From Clostridiales bacterium (GTDB taxonomy: Bacteria > Bacillota > Clostridia > Oscillospirales > Oscillospiraceae), in contig SFIY01000025.1 of NCBI GenBank assembly GCA_004555205.1, positions 1 through 40,132 of the forward strand: DNA of 40,132 nt. The letters are read 5' to 3'. The stretch's first letter is position 1. The number at the start of each line of letters is the position of its first letter. The notes under the pieces are model-generated. The model did not search any database. It was not told the DNA's origin and was given only the letters and a program-made list of their open reading frames with translations. The position numbers and the translations under genes were made by a program. Below are positions 1-7,998 of the stretch, piece after piece.

Positions 1-1
1 G

Positions 2-3000
2 GGCGGCGAGTCGCCTATTGCGGCAAGAAAACTGTGGTACAAGGAACACGGCGAAGCGCTGAACGCCGCGCTGCAAAAATACTACGAAAAGCTGGGGCTG
101 CCTGCAAAGGATGCGGCTGATGTGGTAAATGCAGAAACCGTTGCGGCAAAGATGCGGTATATGTTTGATGCGCGGAAATATCTGGACGGTAACACGGAGA
201 CTGTAACGGAGGAAGTGGACAGGGACGCTACCAACAAAGCTATCCGCGACAAGGTAAACAAGGCGGAATACGACCAGTGGCTTGACAATCTGTTTGACGG
301 TGTTGTAAAAAACGAGGGCATTTACAACGGGAAGGACTACTATACATCCTCCGGCAATCGCAGGAGTTTTTCGGCAACGCACTATGAAATCACGCTGGAA
401 AACATTGTTAAAGCGATGAAGCAAGGCGATCAGAAGGGTGCCAACACATTCTTTGGCGGCCAGGCAATTTGGGGTGTTGCGTCAAAGGATTACGGCTCTA
501 TTGACGAGATCAAGGCCGACTCCGGGCGGCTGCAGAAAATGACCGAAGAAGAATACAGCGCTATTCGGCAGAAATATTCTGAACGCCTTGCGGAGCTGAC
601 CAACGAGATCAAGGATCCTACAGCAAGTAATGAGTTTATTGCATCGGACGATGCGGCGTCGGCTATTGTAGAGACACTGCGAACAAAACGGACGGTTGCG
701 GCGATTGACAAAGAGCTGCGGACATACCCCACGCTGCAAATCAAACCGGATACGGCGGAAAAGGTTCTGCAGCTGTATAAAGACATTTCCAATATGCCGA
801 CCGGGTATTTCGAGGCAAAGCCGCAAAGAGCCGTAGGTTTTGATGAAGTGTTGGCGGCGGTCATCCCTAACGATGCCAGTGCAGAGGTAAAGGCAGCGTT
901 GGAAAACGCCGGTGTGCGGATGATCGAGTATGCCAGCGGAGATGAAAAATCCCGACTGGATGCCGTGAACAGCGTAGAGGGCGCCAGATTTCAGCTGCGG
1001 AGCACATCGGACATTGAGCAGGAGATGCGCGATCTGAAGCGGGAGCGCACAGCACTGGCCAGCCGAAACCGCGCATTGGAACAGCGAGTGCAGGACCTGA
1101 AGGGCGAAATGCGTATCAGCAAGGAGCCGTCCGTAGTTCTGCGGGACGTGAAGCGGCTGGGGCTGGATACCATCCGGCGGTATGACAGCGACGTAAAGTA
1201 CGCGGACATTCAGACCGACATGGAGGCGCTGGGCAAGGCTGTGATGAAGAAGGACGTAAGCATGTCCGACCTGATGCCTTACGCAAAGCGCGTGGCTGAA
1301 AAGATCGTGGACAACACGGCGGAGCTGACAGAGAACGGCGCGGAGCTGCTGGAAATCCGGGATTATTTGAAGCGGCAGAAGATCCTTTTTAACGGGGATA
1401 TGGATCACTACAACGAGTTCCGCAAACAGCACATTGGCACGATGAGGCTGAACAAGACGGAGGGAACACCGGTAGATACAATCTATGCGGAGATGTCGGA
1501 GATGTTCGGCGAGGGCTATTTCCCCAGTGACGTGTATACCGAGGCCGACAAGCTCTATCGGATTGCGGATGTGCTGGACGGCATGGACGCGATTTATCAG
1601 AATCCTTTCGCCGGGTATCGTGACGCAGCGGTGCAGGAGATCGCCAACGACATCATTGACGGCATGATCTCCGATCAGGTGCGGCAGAAGAAAACGTATG
1701 CCGACCGGGTGGCGCTTGAAAAGCAGGAAGCCGTAGGCCGTGTGCGTGAAATGCTCTACAAGGAGCGTGAAAAGCGGAAAGGACAGATAAAGCAGCTGCG
1801 CAAGGAGTACAACGAAAAGACCCAAAAGGGGCGGGAGAAACGGTATGCCACGGAGATGCGGGCACGGATTGCCCGGCACACAGGGTCTATCTCCGAAAAG
1901 CTACTGCGTCCCACGGACAAAAAGCACATTCCGGAGGAGCTACGCGTGGTGGTGGCCGATCTGCTGCGGAACATCAACCTGGAGAGCGCATACAGCTACG
2001 ACGAGAACGGACGGCTGCGGAAAAACGCCGGCGGCGAGCCGACCCGACGGACGCAGGAGGCCGTGAAGCTGAAAAAGGCATACGAGGACATTATTGCCCG
2101 TGAGGGGAACATGGTGGTGGACCCCGATTTGCTGGACAGCGGCGGTCTGCTGGACAGTCTGGCGGCACTGGGCGGAAAGCGTATTGCCGACATGAACGTG
2201 GCGGAGCTGGAAACCGTATGGAACGCGGTGCGGGCCATCGAGGCCACGCTGACCAGCTACGACCGGACGCTGGCGAACCAAAAGTACGCACGGACCAGCG
2301 AGTGGGCGGACAGCCTTATGATGGGCAGCATGAGCCGGAAGCGGCGGAACCGGAAGATCTCGCTGGATATCGCGGACCCGTATACGTTCTTCTCCGCCTA
2401 CGGCGATGGCGGCATGCAGATTTACCGGACGCTGCGGAACGCGCAGGACCGGGAGCATGTGATGCTGACGGAGCTGCGGGAGGCGGCTAAAAAGTATCTG
2501 GATGCGGACGTGTACAAAAACCGCTTTGAACGGCACACGTTCACCACAAGCCGTGGCGTGGAGCTGACGCTGACCAACGAGCAGATCATGAACCTGTACA
2601 ACCTGGCCAAGCGCGGTGAGCAGGCCATGAACCACCTGATGGTGGGCGGCATCGTGCAGCCGGAGATCAAGCGGGACGGCAAACTGAAAGCCATCCCCCG
2701 CGGGACGGAGAACATCCTGCTGACGCTGGAGGACGTCAAGGCCATCACCTCCGTGCTGACACCGGAGCAGATCAAGGTGGCGGACGGCCTGCAAAAGCTG
2801 GCCAGCACGAAGTTAGCGGAGTGGGGCAACGAGGCAAGCATGGCGGTGTACGGCTACCGCAAGTTCATGGAGGCGCACTACTGGCCCATCAAGACGGCGA
2901 AAGAGGCCACGGCATCCAGCGTTGATAAGGGACCGGACATCGCCAGAGAGATCAAGAATATGGGCAGCGCAAAGGCCCTGACGCCCAACGCCAGCAACGC

Positions 3001-4618
3001 GCTGGACATCGGCGGCGTGTACGACGTGTTCGCGCAGAACGCCAGCGACATGATCAAGTACGCCACGCTGCTGGCCCCGATGGAGGACATCAACCGGCTG
3101 TACAACTACCGGTACCGGGACAGCATGGGCAATCTGACCGGAAAGAACGTTCGGCAGGTGCTGTCCGGCGTGTACGGCGACGCGGCGCAGAGCTACTGGC
3201 GGAACCTGATGCGGGACGTGCAGAACGGCATGGTTAAAAACGCCAGCGCCACCACAAGGGCCGTGGAGCGCATTGTGGGCAACACAAAGGGTGCCGCTGT
3301 GGGTGCAAATCTGCGAGTGGTCATCCAGCAGCCCACGGCGTACTTACGGGCGGCGGTGGCTCTTGACCCGGAGTATATGGTAAAAGGGGTTAAAAAAGGC
3401 GTGACAGCTGGAAACGGCTGGGACAAGGCCAGACGGTGGGCACCTATTGCGGGCATCAAGGACACATCCGGCTTTGATCAGGGTAGCCGGTACACCATCG
3501 CACGTGAGGTATACGGCACAGACGGCGGTGTGCTTGAGTGGCTGAACGACAAGAGCATGGCACTGGCTGGGAAAGCCGATGCGGTGACGTGGGGCAAGAT
3601 ATGGAACGCCTGCGAATGGCAGGTGGCATCTGAAACAAACCTCGAAGTCGGCAGCGACGCCTACTATCGGCAGGTGGCGGCGGTGTTCACGGATGTTATC
3701 GACCAGACGCAGGTGGTGGACGGCATCATGCAGCGGGCACAGATCATGCGGGACAGCGACGCACTGACACGTCAGGCCACATCGTTCATGGGCGAGCCGC
3801 TGAAAAGCCTGAATATGTTCATGCGTGCCTATGACGCATGGGCGTATGAAAATAACACGCAGAAGCGCAGTTCTGCATTGAAAAAGCTCAAGCGCTCCGT
3901 GGCCGCGCTGGTCGTGACAGATGTGGTCAACGCACTGGCGCAGTCCATCGTGGACGGCCTGCGAGACGACGACAAGGATAAAAACTGGGCGGAACGTATT
4001 CTGGAAGCATTTACCGGCTACTCCGGGGATGAAGAAAATGCGGGCGAGGCCGTAAAAAATGTTGTGCTTGGCGGAAACCTTATCAGCAACATGAACCCAG
4101 CAGGCCGTATTCCGTACGTGAAGGACATTTTGTCCATCTTGCAGGGGTACACTGTTGACCGAATGGATGCAGCAGCGGCAGATGACATTATCCGGACAGC
4201 CAAGACGTTCATCAAGGGCCTGAACGGTGATGCAAAAACCACAACTGCTTACAACCTGAAGCAGGTCATGCTCATGTGCAGCAAGGTTTTTGGCATCAGC
4301 ATAGGCAACATGGGGCGCGACATGTGGTCTATCGCCCGCAGCATTGCCAGCGACACCGGGAATGTGCGGCTGATGTTTGAGATGGAAAAGGCCATCTACC
4401 GCATGGACAAGAGCGCCGGTAACAGAAAACGCTGGTGTGAGCTGCTGTACCGGGCGCAGAAGGATAACGACACCGAAACGGCGCGTCTGATCTACAAGGA
4501 GATGCTGGAACACGGCTACGAGGAAACGGACGTGCGGCAGGGTGTTGAGGCCATCATGAAAGCGGAGCAGAAGGTAAAATCTGTGGATGATCTGAAAAAC
4601 CGGTGGAGAGCACCGTAA
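2..4618 (+). CDS. Giant polyvalent virion protein, C-terminal part (5' end cut by window edge)
   Basis: The frame is open from base 2 to TAA at 4616-4618, giving 1538 visible residues. An internal GTG at 122 has no ribosome site, so this is the tail of a longer protein. Visible features: a charged coiled coil (about bases 1010-1110, heptads around DLKRERTALASRNRALEQ), a second Lys/Arg/Glu-rich helical stretch near 1740-1860, and long helical polyvalent-associated segments containing blocks such as GNTKGAAVGANLRVVIQQP and QATSFMGEPLKSLNMFMRA. These blocks resemble large polyvalent protein-associated (LPD) domains of Clostridia phages. Such proteins are thought to be packaged and ejected with the DNA to act in the new host. 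No catalytic motif is obvious in this part. It is probably the continuation of the gene that runs off the right edge (36523-40132). The family call is from memory of sequence style, not a search. Confidence 0.8.
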   Translation, partial: GGESPIAARKLWYKEHGEALNAALQKYYEKLGLPAKDAADVVNAETVAAKMRYMFDARKYLDGNTETVTEEVDRDATNKAIRDKVNKAEYDQWLDNLFDGVVKNEGIYNGKDYYTSSGNRRSFSATHYEITLENIVKAMKQGDQKGANTFFGGQAIWGVASKDYGSIDEIKADSGRLQKMTEEEYSAIRQKYSERLAELTNEIKDPTASNEFIASDDAASAIVETLRTKRTVAAIDKELRTYPTLQIKPDTAEKVLQLYKDISNMPTGYFEAKPQRAVGFDEVLAAVIPNDASAEVKAALENAGVRMIEYASGDEKSRLDAVNSVEGARFQLRSTSDIEQEMRDLKRERTALASRNRALEQRVQDLKGEMRISKEPSVVLRDVKRLGLDTIRRYDSDVKYADIQTDMEALGKAVMKKDVSMSDLMPYAKRVAEKIVDNTAELTENGAELLEIRDYLKRQKILFNGDMDHYNEFRKQHIGTMRLNKTEGTPVDTIYAEMSEMFGEGYFPSDVYTEADKLYRIADVLDGMDAIYQNPFAGYRDAAVQEIANDIIDGMISDQVRQKKTYADRVALEKQEAVGRVREMLYKEREKRKGQIKQLRKEYNEKTQKGREKRYATEMRARIARHTGSISEKLLRPTDKKHIPEELRVVVADLLRNINLESAYSYDENGRLRKNAGGEPTRRTQEAVKLKKAYEDIIAREGNMVVDPDLLDSGGLLDSLAALGGKRIADMNVAELETVWNAVRAIEATLTSYDRTLANQKYARTSEWADSLMMGSMSRKRRNRKISLDIADPYTFFSAYGDGGMQIYRTLRNAQDREHVMLTELREAAKKYLDADVYKNRFERHTFTTSRGVELTLTNEQIMNLYNLAKRGEQAMNHLMVGGIVQPEIKRDGKLKAIPRGTENILLTLEDVKAITSVLTPEQIKVADGLQKLASTKLAEWGNEASMAVYGYRKFMEAHYWPIKTAKEATASSVDKGPDIAREIKNMGSAKALTPNASNALDIGGVYDVFAQNASDMIKYATLLAPMEDINRLYNYRYRDSMGNLTGKNVRQVLSGVYGDAAQSYWRNLMRDVQNGMVKNASATTRAVERIVGNTKGAAVGANLRVVIQQPTAYLRAAVALDPEYMVKGVKKGVTAGNGWDKARRWAPIAGIKDTSGFDQGSRYTIAREVYGTDGGVLEWLNDKSMALAGKADAVTWGKIWNACEWQVASETNLEVGSDAYYRQVAAVFTDVIDQTQVVDGIMQRAQIMRDSDALTRQATSFMGEPLKSLNMFMRAYDAWAYENNTQKRSSALKKLKRSVAALVVTDVVNALAQSIVDGLRDDDKDKNWAERILEAFTGYSGDEENAGEAVKNVVLGGNLISNMNPAGRIPYVKDILSILQGYTVDRMDAAAADDIIRTAKTFIKGLNGDAKTTTAYNLKQVMLMCSKVFGISIGNMGRDMWSIARSIASDTGNVRLMFEMEKAIYRMDKSAGNRKRWCELLYRAQKDNDTETARLIYKEMLEHGYEETDVRQGVEAIMKAEQKVKSVDDLKNRWRAP

Positions 4619-4800
4619 TAAACGAAAGGAGTAACGGGCGATATGCGCAACAATCCTATGGCACCATACCGCCGAAAGGCGATCCGCAGGCCTGCGTAAG
4701 CAGAATGAAGCAGGAGCACAGGGAAATCCGCGCCATGCTGCAGGGCATGGCACCAAATAGGGCTACCGCATGGATCCAATCTTTTGAGTTACCCCAATAG
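4603..4800 (+). CDS. Small uncharacterised ORF after the giant gene (doubtful)
   Basis: A 65-codon frame starting inside the last codons of the giant gene and ending with TAG. No ribosome site precedes 4603. A good one (GAAAGGAG, 4623-4630) instead precedes an ATG at 4642 in another frame, which encodes only 18 residues (MRNNPMAPYRRKAIRRPA). The 65-codon frame reads GDPQACVSRMKQEHREIRAM where the short one stops, so this may be one small gene broken by a frameshift. After the TAG the frame stays open for another 29 codons to TGA at 4888-4890. Function unknown. Confidence 0.25.
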   Translation: MESTVINERSNGRYAQQSYGTIPPKGDPQACVSRMKQEHREIRAMLQGMAPNRATAWIQSFELPQ

Positions 4801-4900
4801 GAAGCCCGGTGCATCGCGATGCAGGACACGTACGACCCCACGGTGAAAGAGGCGCTACGTCAAGCTGTGCACGTCACGGAGAACGCCTGACGGGCAAATG

Positions 4901-4935
4901 TCATCTGTAATTTCATATGTAATTCATATGTAATT
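4901..4935 (+). repeat. Integrase arm-type repeats, left side of attP (three copies)
   Basis: Three nearly tandem copies of TCATMTGTAATT lie at 4901-4912, 4913-4924 and 4924-4935, the last overlapping by one base. Two more copies in the same orientation lie at 5131-5142 and 5143-5154, on the other side of the tRNA-like core. Short repeats on both sides of a core are the usual layout of arm sites bound by the N-terminal domain of tyrosine integrases. The repeats are seen directly; the role is inferred. Confidence 0.6.
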
Positions 4936-5018
4936 TTCTTGTGATTTTTACAGATTAGGCGTAATTGACGCAAGATAAACGCAAAAGGTCAAAAGCCGGA
5001 AAGCGTTGAAAACAAAAG

Positions 5019-5053
5019 GAAAACCGGGGAAACGTTGTGTTTCCTCGGTTTTC
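5019..5053. terminator. Bidirectional hairpin terminator inside the attP region
   Basis: 15-bp stem (5019-5033 with 5039-5053) containing AAACCGGGGAAAC against GTTTCCTCGGTTT, with loop GTTGT and wobble pairs. T-rich sequence follows on both sides (TTTTCTCTTT on plus; TTTTCCTTTTGTTTT on minus). It lies between the convergent giant gene and integrase gene, so it can end both transcripts. Confidence 0.6.
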
Positions 5054-5057
5054 TCTT

Positions 5058-5083
5058 TGGCGCGGAAGGAGGGATTTGAACCC
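5058..5083 (-). other. attP core: tRNA 3'-end-like sequence
   Basis: Read on the minus strand this is GGGTTCAAATCCC followed by TCCTTCCGCGCCA: a T-loop (TTCAAAT), half of a T-stem, a 7-nt acceptor strand, a G discriminator and CCA. Only the 3' end of a tRNA is present. The bases upstream do not complete the T-stem, so it is not a gene. A tyrosine integrase gene ends 40 bp away and arm repeats lie on both sides, the classic form of an attP that targets a tRNA gene. The host tRNA should begin with GCGGAAG; its identity is not determined here. Confidence 0.7.
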
Positions 5084-5123
5084 GACAGAAAAAAGTTTGA
5101 AGGGCGCATAAACACACGGTTTT

Positions 5124-6167
5124 TTATTTTGCATCTGTAATTTCATCTGTAATTCGTGCTGAAAAGTAGTCGTTGATGGCGGTGTTTGCGGTGGTCTTAG
5201 CACTGTCGAACACATAGGAATATGTCTTTCTGTAAGTGCTTTCGCAGCTCCAGCCGCCGCGCTCCATTGCGATGCGGTCGTCAATGCCCAGCGACTTCAT
5301 AACGGCGGCATTGGTGTGGCGCAGGCCGTGCACGGTGGTATCCTGAATTCCGGCGCGGTCGCAGGCGCGGTGGATATGCTTTCGGACAGTGTCGGGGTGC
5401 ATAGCAAACAGGCGGCCATCGGGACGGTGCGGTAGCTGGCGTATTTTATCCATGATATAGTCCGGGCAGTCTATGGTACGCTGGGAGGATAGATTTTTTG
5501 CGGTGTTCTTCTGAACCCAGTGGTTATGCTCATCAGGGACGACGGCGCGGCGGATGTGAAGCAGATTGCGCTCCGTGTCCACGCAGTCCCAGCACAGACC
5601 CACGATCTCGGAACGGCGCATACCCAACCAGACGGCCAGCAGGATTGGAATCTCGCAGGAATCGCCCTGGACGGCCTCTACCAGCTTGCCGATGTCCTCC
5701 GGCTGAAGGTATTTTTTGACCGGCTTCTGCACCTGCGGCAAGCGGACGCCGAATACGTCCACGCCGCACTCCTTCAAGACGGGGCGAATAAGCCCATAGG
5801 CATTGGCTACGGTTTTGGCAGAGACGGCCTTGGCCTCCGCATTGACAGCAATCTGCACGTCCTGTTTGGTGATGGTGCGTACATCACGATTCATGAGGGA
5901 CGGGAACCTGTTTTTCTGGGCGGTTTTATAGCCGCGGACAGTGGCCGGAGAGAGGACGGCGCTTTTGCTTGCAATGTAGTCGTCAATGGCGGCGGTGAGG
6001 GAAACGTGCTCCGCCTTAGTGTGCTCTTTGGCACCGGACTTTAGAGCGGCGGCTTCGTTCTCCGCCTCGCGTTTGGTGGGTGCGGTAACGGAGATGCGCC
6101 GACCGTCGATCATAACGTTAACGTTCCAGCTGCCGGAGGGCAGCTGCGTTGCTTTTGGTATTTTCAT
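5124..6167 (-). CDS. int: Tyrosine-recombinase integrase
   Basis: 347 residues. The start is the ATG at 6165-6167, because GGAGG lies six bases before it; an upstream in-frame ATG (6194) has no such site. The N-terminus (about 10-45, SGSWNVNVMIDGRR) looks like an arm-binding domain. Residues 55-140 form a SAM-like core-binding domain. The catalytic domain shows R184 (GMRRSE), H280 and R283 (HGLRHT), W306 in the place of the usual second His (GGW), and nucleophile Y316 (KTYSYV). The enzyme should integrate and excise the phage at a tRNA gene. The last codons (ITDEITDAK) are encoded by two of the 12-bp arm repeats, so gene end and attP overlap. Transcription runs toward attP. Confidence 0.95.
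   Translation of the reverse strand: MKIPKATQLPSGSWNVNVMIDGRRISVTAPTKREAENEAAALKSGAKEHTKAEHVSLTAAIDDYIASKSAVLSPATVRGYKTAQKNRFPSLMNRDVRTITKQDVQIAVNAEAKAVSAKTVANAYGLIRPVLKECGVDVFGVRLPQVQKPVKKYLQPEDIGKLVEAVQGDSCEIPILLAVWLGMRRSEIVGLCWDCVDTERNLLHIRRAVVPDEHNHWVQKNTAKNLSSQRTIDCPDYIMDKIRQLPHRPDGRLFAMHPDTVRKHIHRACDRAGIQDTTVHGLRHTNAAVMKSLGIDDRIAMERGGWSCESTYRKTYSYVFDSAKTTANTAINDYFSARITDEITDAK
5131..5154 (+). repeat. Integrase arm-type repeats, right side of attP (two copies, inside int)
   Basis: GCATCTGTAATT (5131-5142) and TCATCTGTAATT (5143-5154) match the three copies at 4901-4935 in sequence and orientation. They encode the ITDEITDA tail of the integrase on the opposite strand. Confidence 0.55.
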
Positions 6168-6203
6168 GGGGAACCTCCAATTGGAATTGCACACAAAAAC
6201 ATA

Positions 6204-6247
6204 ACAAGAATCTTGTGAAAATCGCCACTTGATAACAAGATACTTGT
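6204..6247. promoter_or_regulatory. Paired palindromic operators upstream of int
   Basis: Two dyads, ACAAGAATCTTGT (6204-6216) and ACAAGATACTTGT (6235-6247), share ATAACAAGA at the left and CTTGTG at the right. Their centres are 31 bp apart, close to three helical turns, which suits two repressor dimers on one face of the DNA. They lie in the 119-bp gap between int and the HTH gene at 6287-6670, where the int promoter is expected. The likely ligand is one of the HTH proteins of the module; this is inference. Confidence 0.55.
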
Positions 6248-6286
6248 GTTATACAATAAGGGAAAAATAGAACGTCCGTTTTACTT

Positions 6287-6670
6287 TTAGAACAGCCCTA
6301 TATTGTGGTTCATAATATCAAGGGTGATGCCGTATGCCAGGGCAATGGCAAGGAGGATCATCAGGCCGATGATCAGTCTGTTTTTGTGGCGGATGGCTCT
6401 GGCACGGATCTGGTTCATCTCCCGCTCGTGTTCAAGCTGCGCTTCAAGGGACGGATCGGGGATGGGATGGATATCAAAAAAATCGTCTATCGAAACACCG
6501 AGGACGCGGCAGATGGGGCCAGCGGTGTAGATAGACGGCATTTTGGACGACGATGCAAAAAAGTTGTTGACGCTTGACAGCGGTACATCGGAATTGTCGG
6601 ATATGTCCTGTGCCGTCATCTTTGCCTGGTATTTTGCCTCTCTGCAAATATCTTGTAAAGATTGTTCCAT
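6287..6670 (-). CDS. HTH protein with a C-terminal membrane anchor
   Basis: 127 residues; ATG preceded by AAGAAGGTAGGATT. Residues about 10-65 resemble an XRE/Cro-type helix-turn-helix (AQDISDNSDVPLSSVNNFFA, then a recognition helix and a VLGVSIDDFF tail). Residues about 70-95 are a charged linker, and about 97-118 are one hydrophobic helix (IIGLMILLAIALAYGITL). It lies upstream of int on the same strand, separated by paired palindromes. It could be a membrane-tethered regulator controlling int or sensing host state. The domain layout is visible; the role is inferred. Confidence 0.75.
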   Translation of the reverse strand: MEQSLQDICREAKYQAKMTAQDISDNSDVPLSSVNNFFASSSKMPSIYTAGPICRVLGVSIDDFFDIHPIPDPSLEAQLEHEREMNQIRARAIRHKNRLIIGLMILLAIALAYGITLDIMNHNIGLF

Positions 6671-6826
6671 AATCCTACCTTCTTACTTCAACCGGGCACG
6701 GCCTGTCCCGTTTCGGTTTTGCGCGACGGGTCGGTCTGCCCTGTTCCGGCGTTGACCTGCCTAATGCGGTTTTGTTACGGTAAAGCCGCAGCAGGTGTGC
6801 GTGATGGTTGGTGTATCTGCTGTAAT

Positions 6827-6856
6827 CCCCCGCCGCCGTTGCGGAGGCGGCGGGGG
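6827..6856. terminator. Strong GC hairpin between membrane gene and HTH gene (weak terminator candidate)
   Basis: Perfect 11-bp stem CCCCCGCCGCC / GGCGGCGGGGG with an 8-nt loop, just past the stop of the minus-strand membrane gene (6868). No T-run follows on either strand, so it may slow or protect the transcript rather than terminate it. I see no convincing gene in the rest of 6671-6867. Confidence 0.35.
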
Positions 6857-6867
6857 CGCCCGTGTTG

Positions 6868-7593
6868 TTAAATTGCCATAATTGCAATACAAATCATGGC
6901 AAACGATATATATAAAGCAATTGATCTAAAGCAGGTGTAATTTTCAGACGCTTTTTCCATTATAGATGCGCACCTGTTCAAATAAATACAATAGCGTTCC
7001 ATTGTATCATTAAAGCCAATAACATCATCTATTGGAGGGAACCTATCTGAAAACTTTTTTGGACAAGAACACTTTTCTCTCCCAAACCGAGTAAACAAAA
7101 AGAAAGTAATAATGGGGATTGCGGCAAAAATAACCCCCAAAAGTAGATAATCACGGTTGGTTTGAGCGCCCCATATATAAAGCAAAGTAATTGCTGAAGC
7201 GGAAAACAAAAACCATTGTCCCCAAAATGTCCAAATGCTTGGAGTATCACAATAGCTTAATAAATATCTGGATTTTGCTTCCCCGTATGTTTGTAGTATT
7301 GCAGGAGCACATTTTGTTCTTATGCATATTTCTCCAGTTGCCGGACAAATGCCATGATTATGGCTGATACCGTCATTAAAGATAAGTAATAAATCACTTG
7401 GCGGAACTGCATTTTCTATACATATTGTCCCTCTATAAGCACAATAACCAATAATAACTCCAACAACGACAAGAAAAATAAACCTTGAAATAATCCAAAA
7501 TGGCGGCGGGAACATGTCGCGGCAAATAATGCCTGCAATAATAATTATCCCGCAACTGGCAATAAGTCCATCTTTCATATACATTTTATACAT
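6868..7593 (-). CDS. AT-rich integral membrane protein of the lysogeny module
   Basis: 241 residues from the first ATG of MYKMYMKDG (7593); the ribosome site is weak. About five hydrophobic helices: residues 8-25, 30-52, 135-155, 162-185 and the C-terminal 20. A Cys-containing loop between helices 2 and 3 (CPATGEICIRTKC) and another after helix 4 (REKCSCPKKF) may bind metal or form disulfides. Base composition is far more AT-rich than the flanking phage genes, a sign of separate acquisition. It sits between regulators on the lysogen-expressed strand, the usual place for superinfection-exclusion or lysogenic-conversion genes. I do not recognise the family. Confidence 0.7.
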   Translation of the reverse strand: MYKMYMKDGLIASCGIIIIAGIICRDMFPPPFWIISRFIFLVVVGVIIGYCAYRGTICIENAVPPSDLLLIFNDGISHNHGICPATGEICIRTKCAPAILQTYGEAKSRYLLSYCDTPSIWTFWGQWFLFSASAITLLYIWGAQTNRDYLLLGVIFAAIPIITFFLFTRFGREKCSCPKKFSDRFPPIDDVIGFNDTMERYCIYLNRCASIMEKASENYTCFRSIALYISFAMICIAIMAI

Positions 7594-7617
7594 AAATACA
7601 CCCACTTTCTGGCACTT

Positions 7618-7645
7618 ATTATATAACTTGGTGAAGAAATTGCAA
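7618..7645 (-). promoter_or_regulatory. Candidate promoter for the membrane gene
   Basis: On the minus strand TTGCAA (7640-7645), a 16-bp spacer, then TATAAT (7618-7623), placing the start about 18 bases before the ATG at 7593. It would let the membrane gene, and perhaps the HTH and int genes downstream, be expressed apart from the repressor promoter. Confidence 0.5.
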
Positions 7646-7725
7646 GTGTAAGGCGGGGATTTTAGTACAACTAAATAAAACACTAGAGACAAATTGGACG
7701 ATTTGACAGAAGAAAGGGGAAGAAA

Positions 7726-7998
7726 ATGGACAAGGTGTTTACGAAAGAAAGTTATTTGGCGGAAATAGAAGCGGCAAAAGAATTGCCGGAGTGCGAAAGA
7801 TTTCACGCATACGCAAAAATCAACGATGCAATAAACCGGCAGCTGTTTCCTGACTGGGACACGCAAAAAGCTAGGATGGTCAAGATTGAGGATCTTCCCG
7901 TCGTTGGATTCGATTTGACTTACGGCGAGCTATGTCATCAGAGACATATTGATTGGCGTACAGGGGCACCCATCCCTTGCGCAGAGAATCAGGGGTAA
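7726..7998 (+). CDS. Small uncharacterised protein overlapping the repressor gene tail-to-tail
   Basis: 90 residues (MDKVFTKESYLAEIEAAKEL...), ATG preceded by AAAGGGG seven bases upstream. The first 55 residues are charged and helix-like. The last 40 are encoded on the strand opposite the C-terminus of the repressor (7880-8419), an overlap of 119 bp. It is the only plus-strand gene in the lysogeny block. Function unknown. The good ribosome site supports it, while the long antisense overlap argues for caution. Confidence 0.5.
   Translation: MDKVFTKESYLAEIEAAKELPECERFHAYAKINDAINRQLFPDWDTQKARMVKIEDLPVVGFDLTYGELCHQRHIDWRTGAPIPCAENQG

Noticed and set aside
1..60. Direct terminal repeat joining the two window edges
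   Set aside because: The first and last bases share no visible overlap, and a direct join puts the giant gene out of frame, so exact circular closure is not supported by the sequence alone.
4798..4890. In-frame TAG followed by 29 more open codons, as if amber were read through or recoded
   Set aside because: Other solid genes of this phage end in TAG (terS, the fibre gene ending at 31120, the coiled-coil gene ending at 35477), so TAG is a normal stop. The short extension has no supporting motif.
5058..5083. A full tRNA gene on the minus strand
   Set aside because: Only the T-loop, half of the T-stem and the acceptor 3' end are present. Upstream bases do not complete the cloverleaf, which fits an attachment core.
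6675..6887. 70-codon minus-strand frame between the membrane gene and the HTH gene
   Set aside because: No ribosome site, overlaps the membrane gene end, contains the long GC hairpin, and has no recognisable domain.
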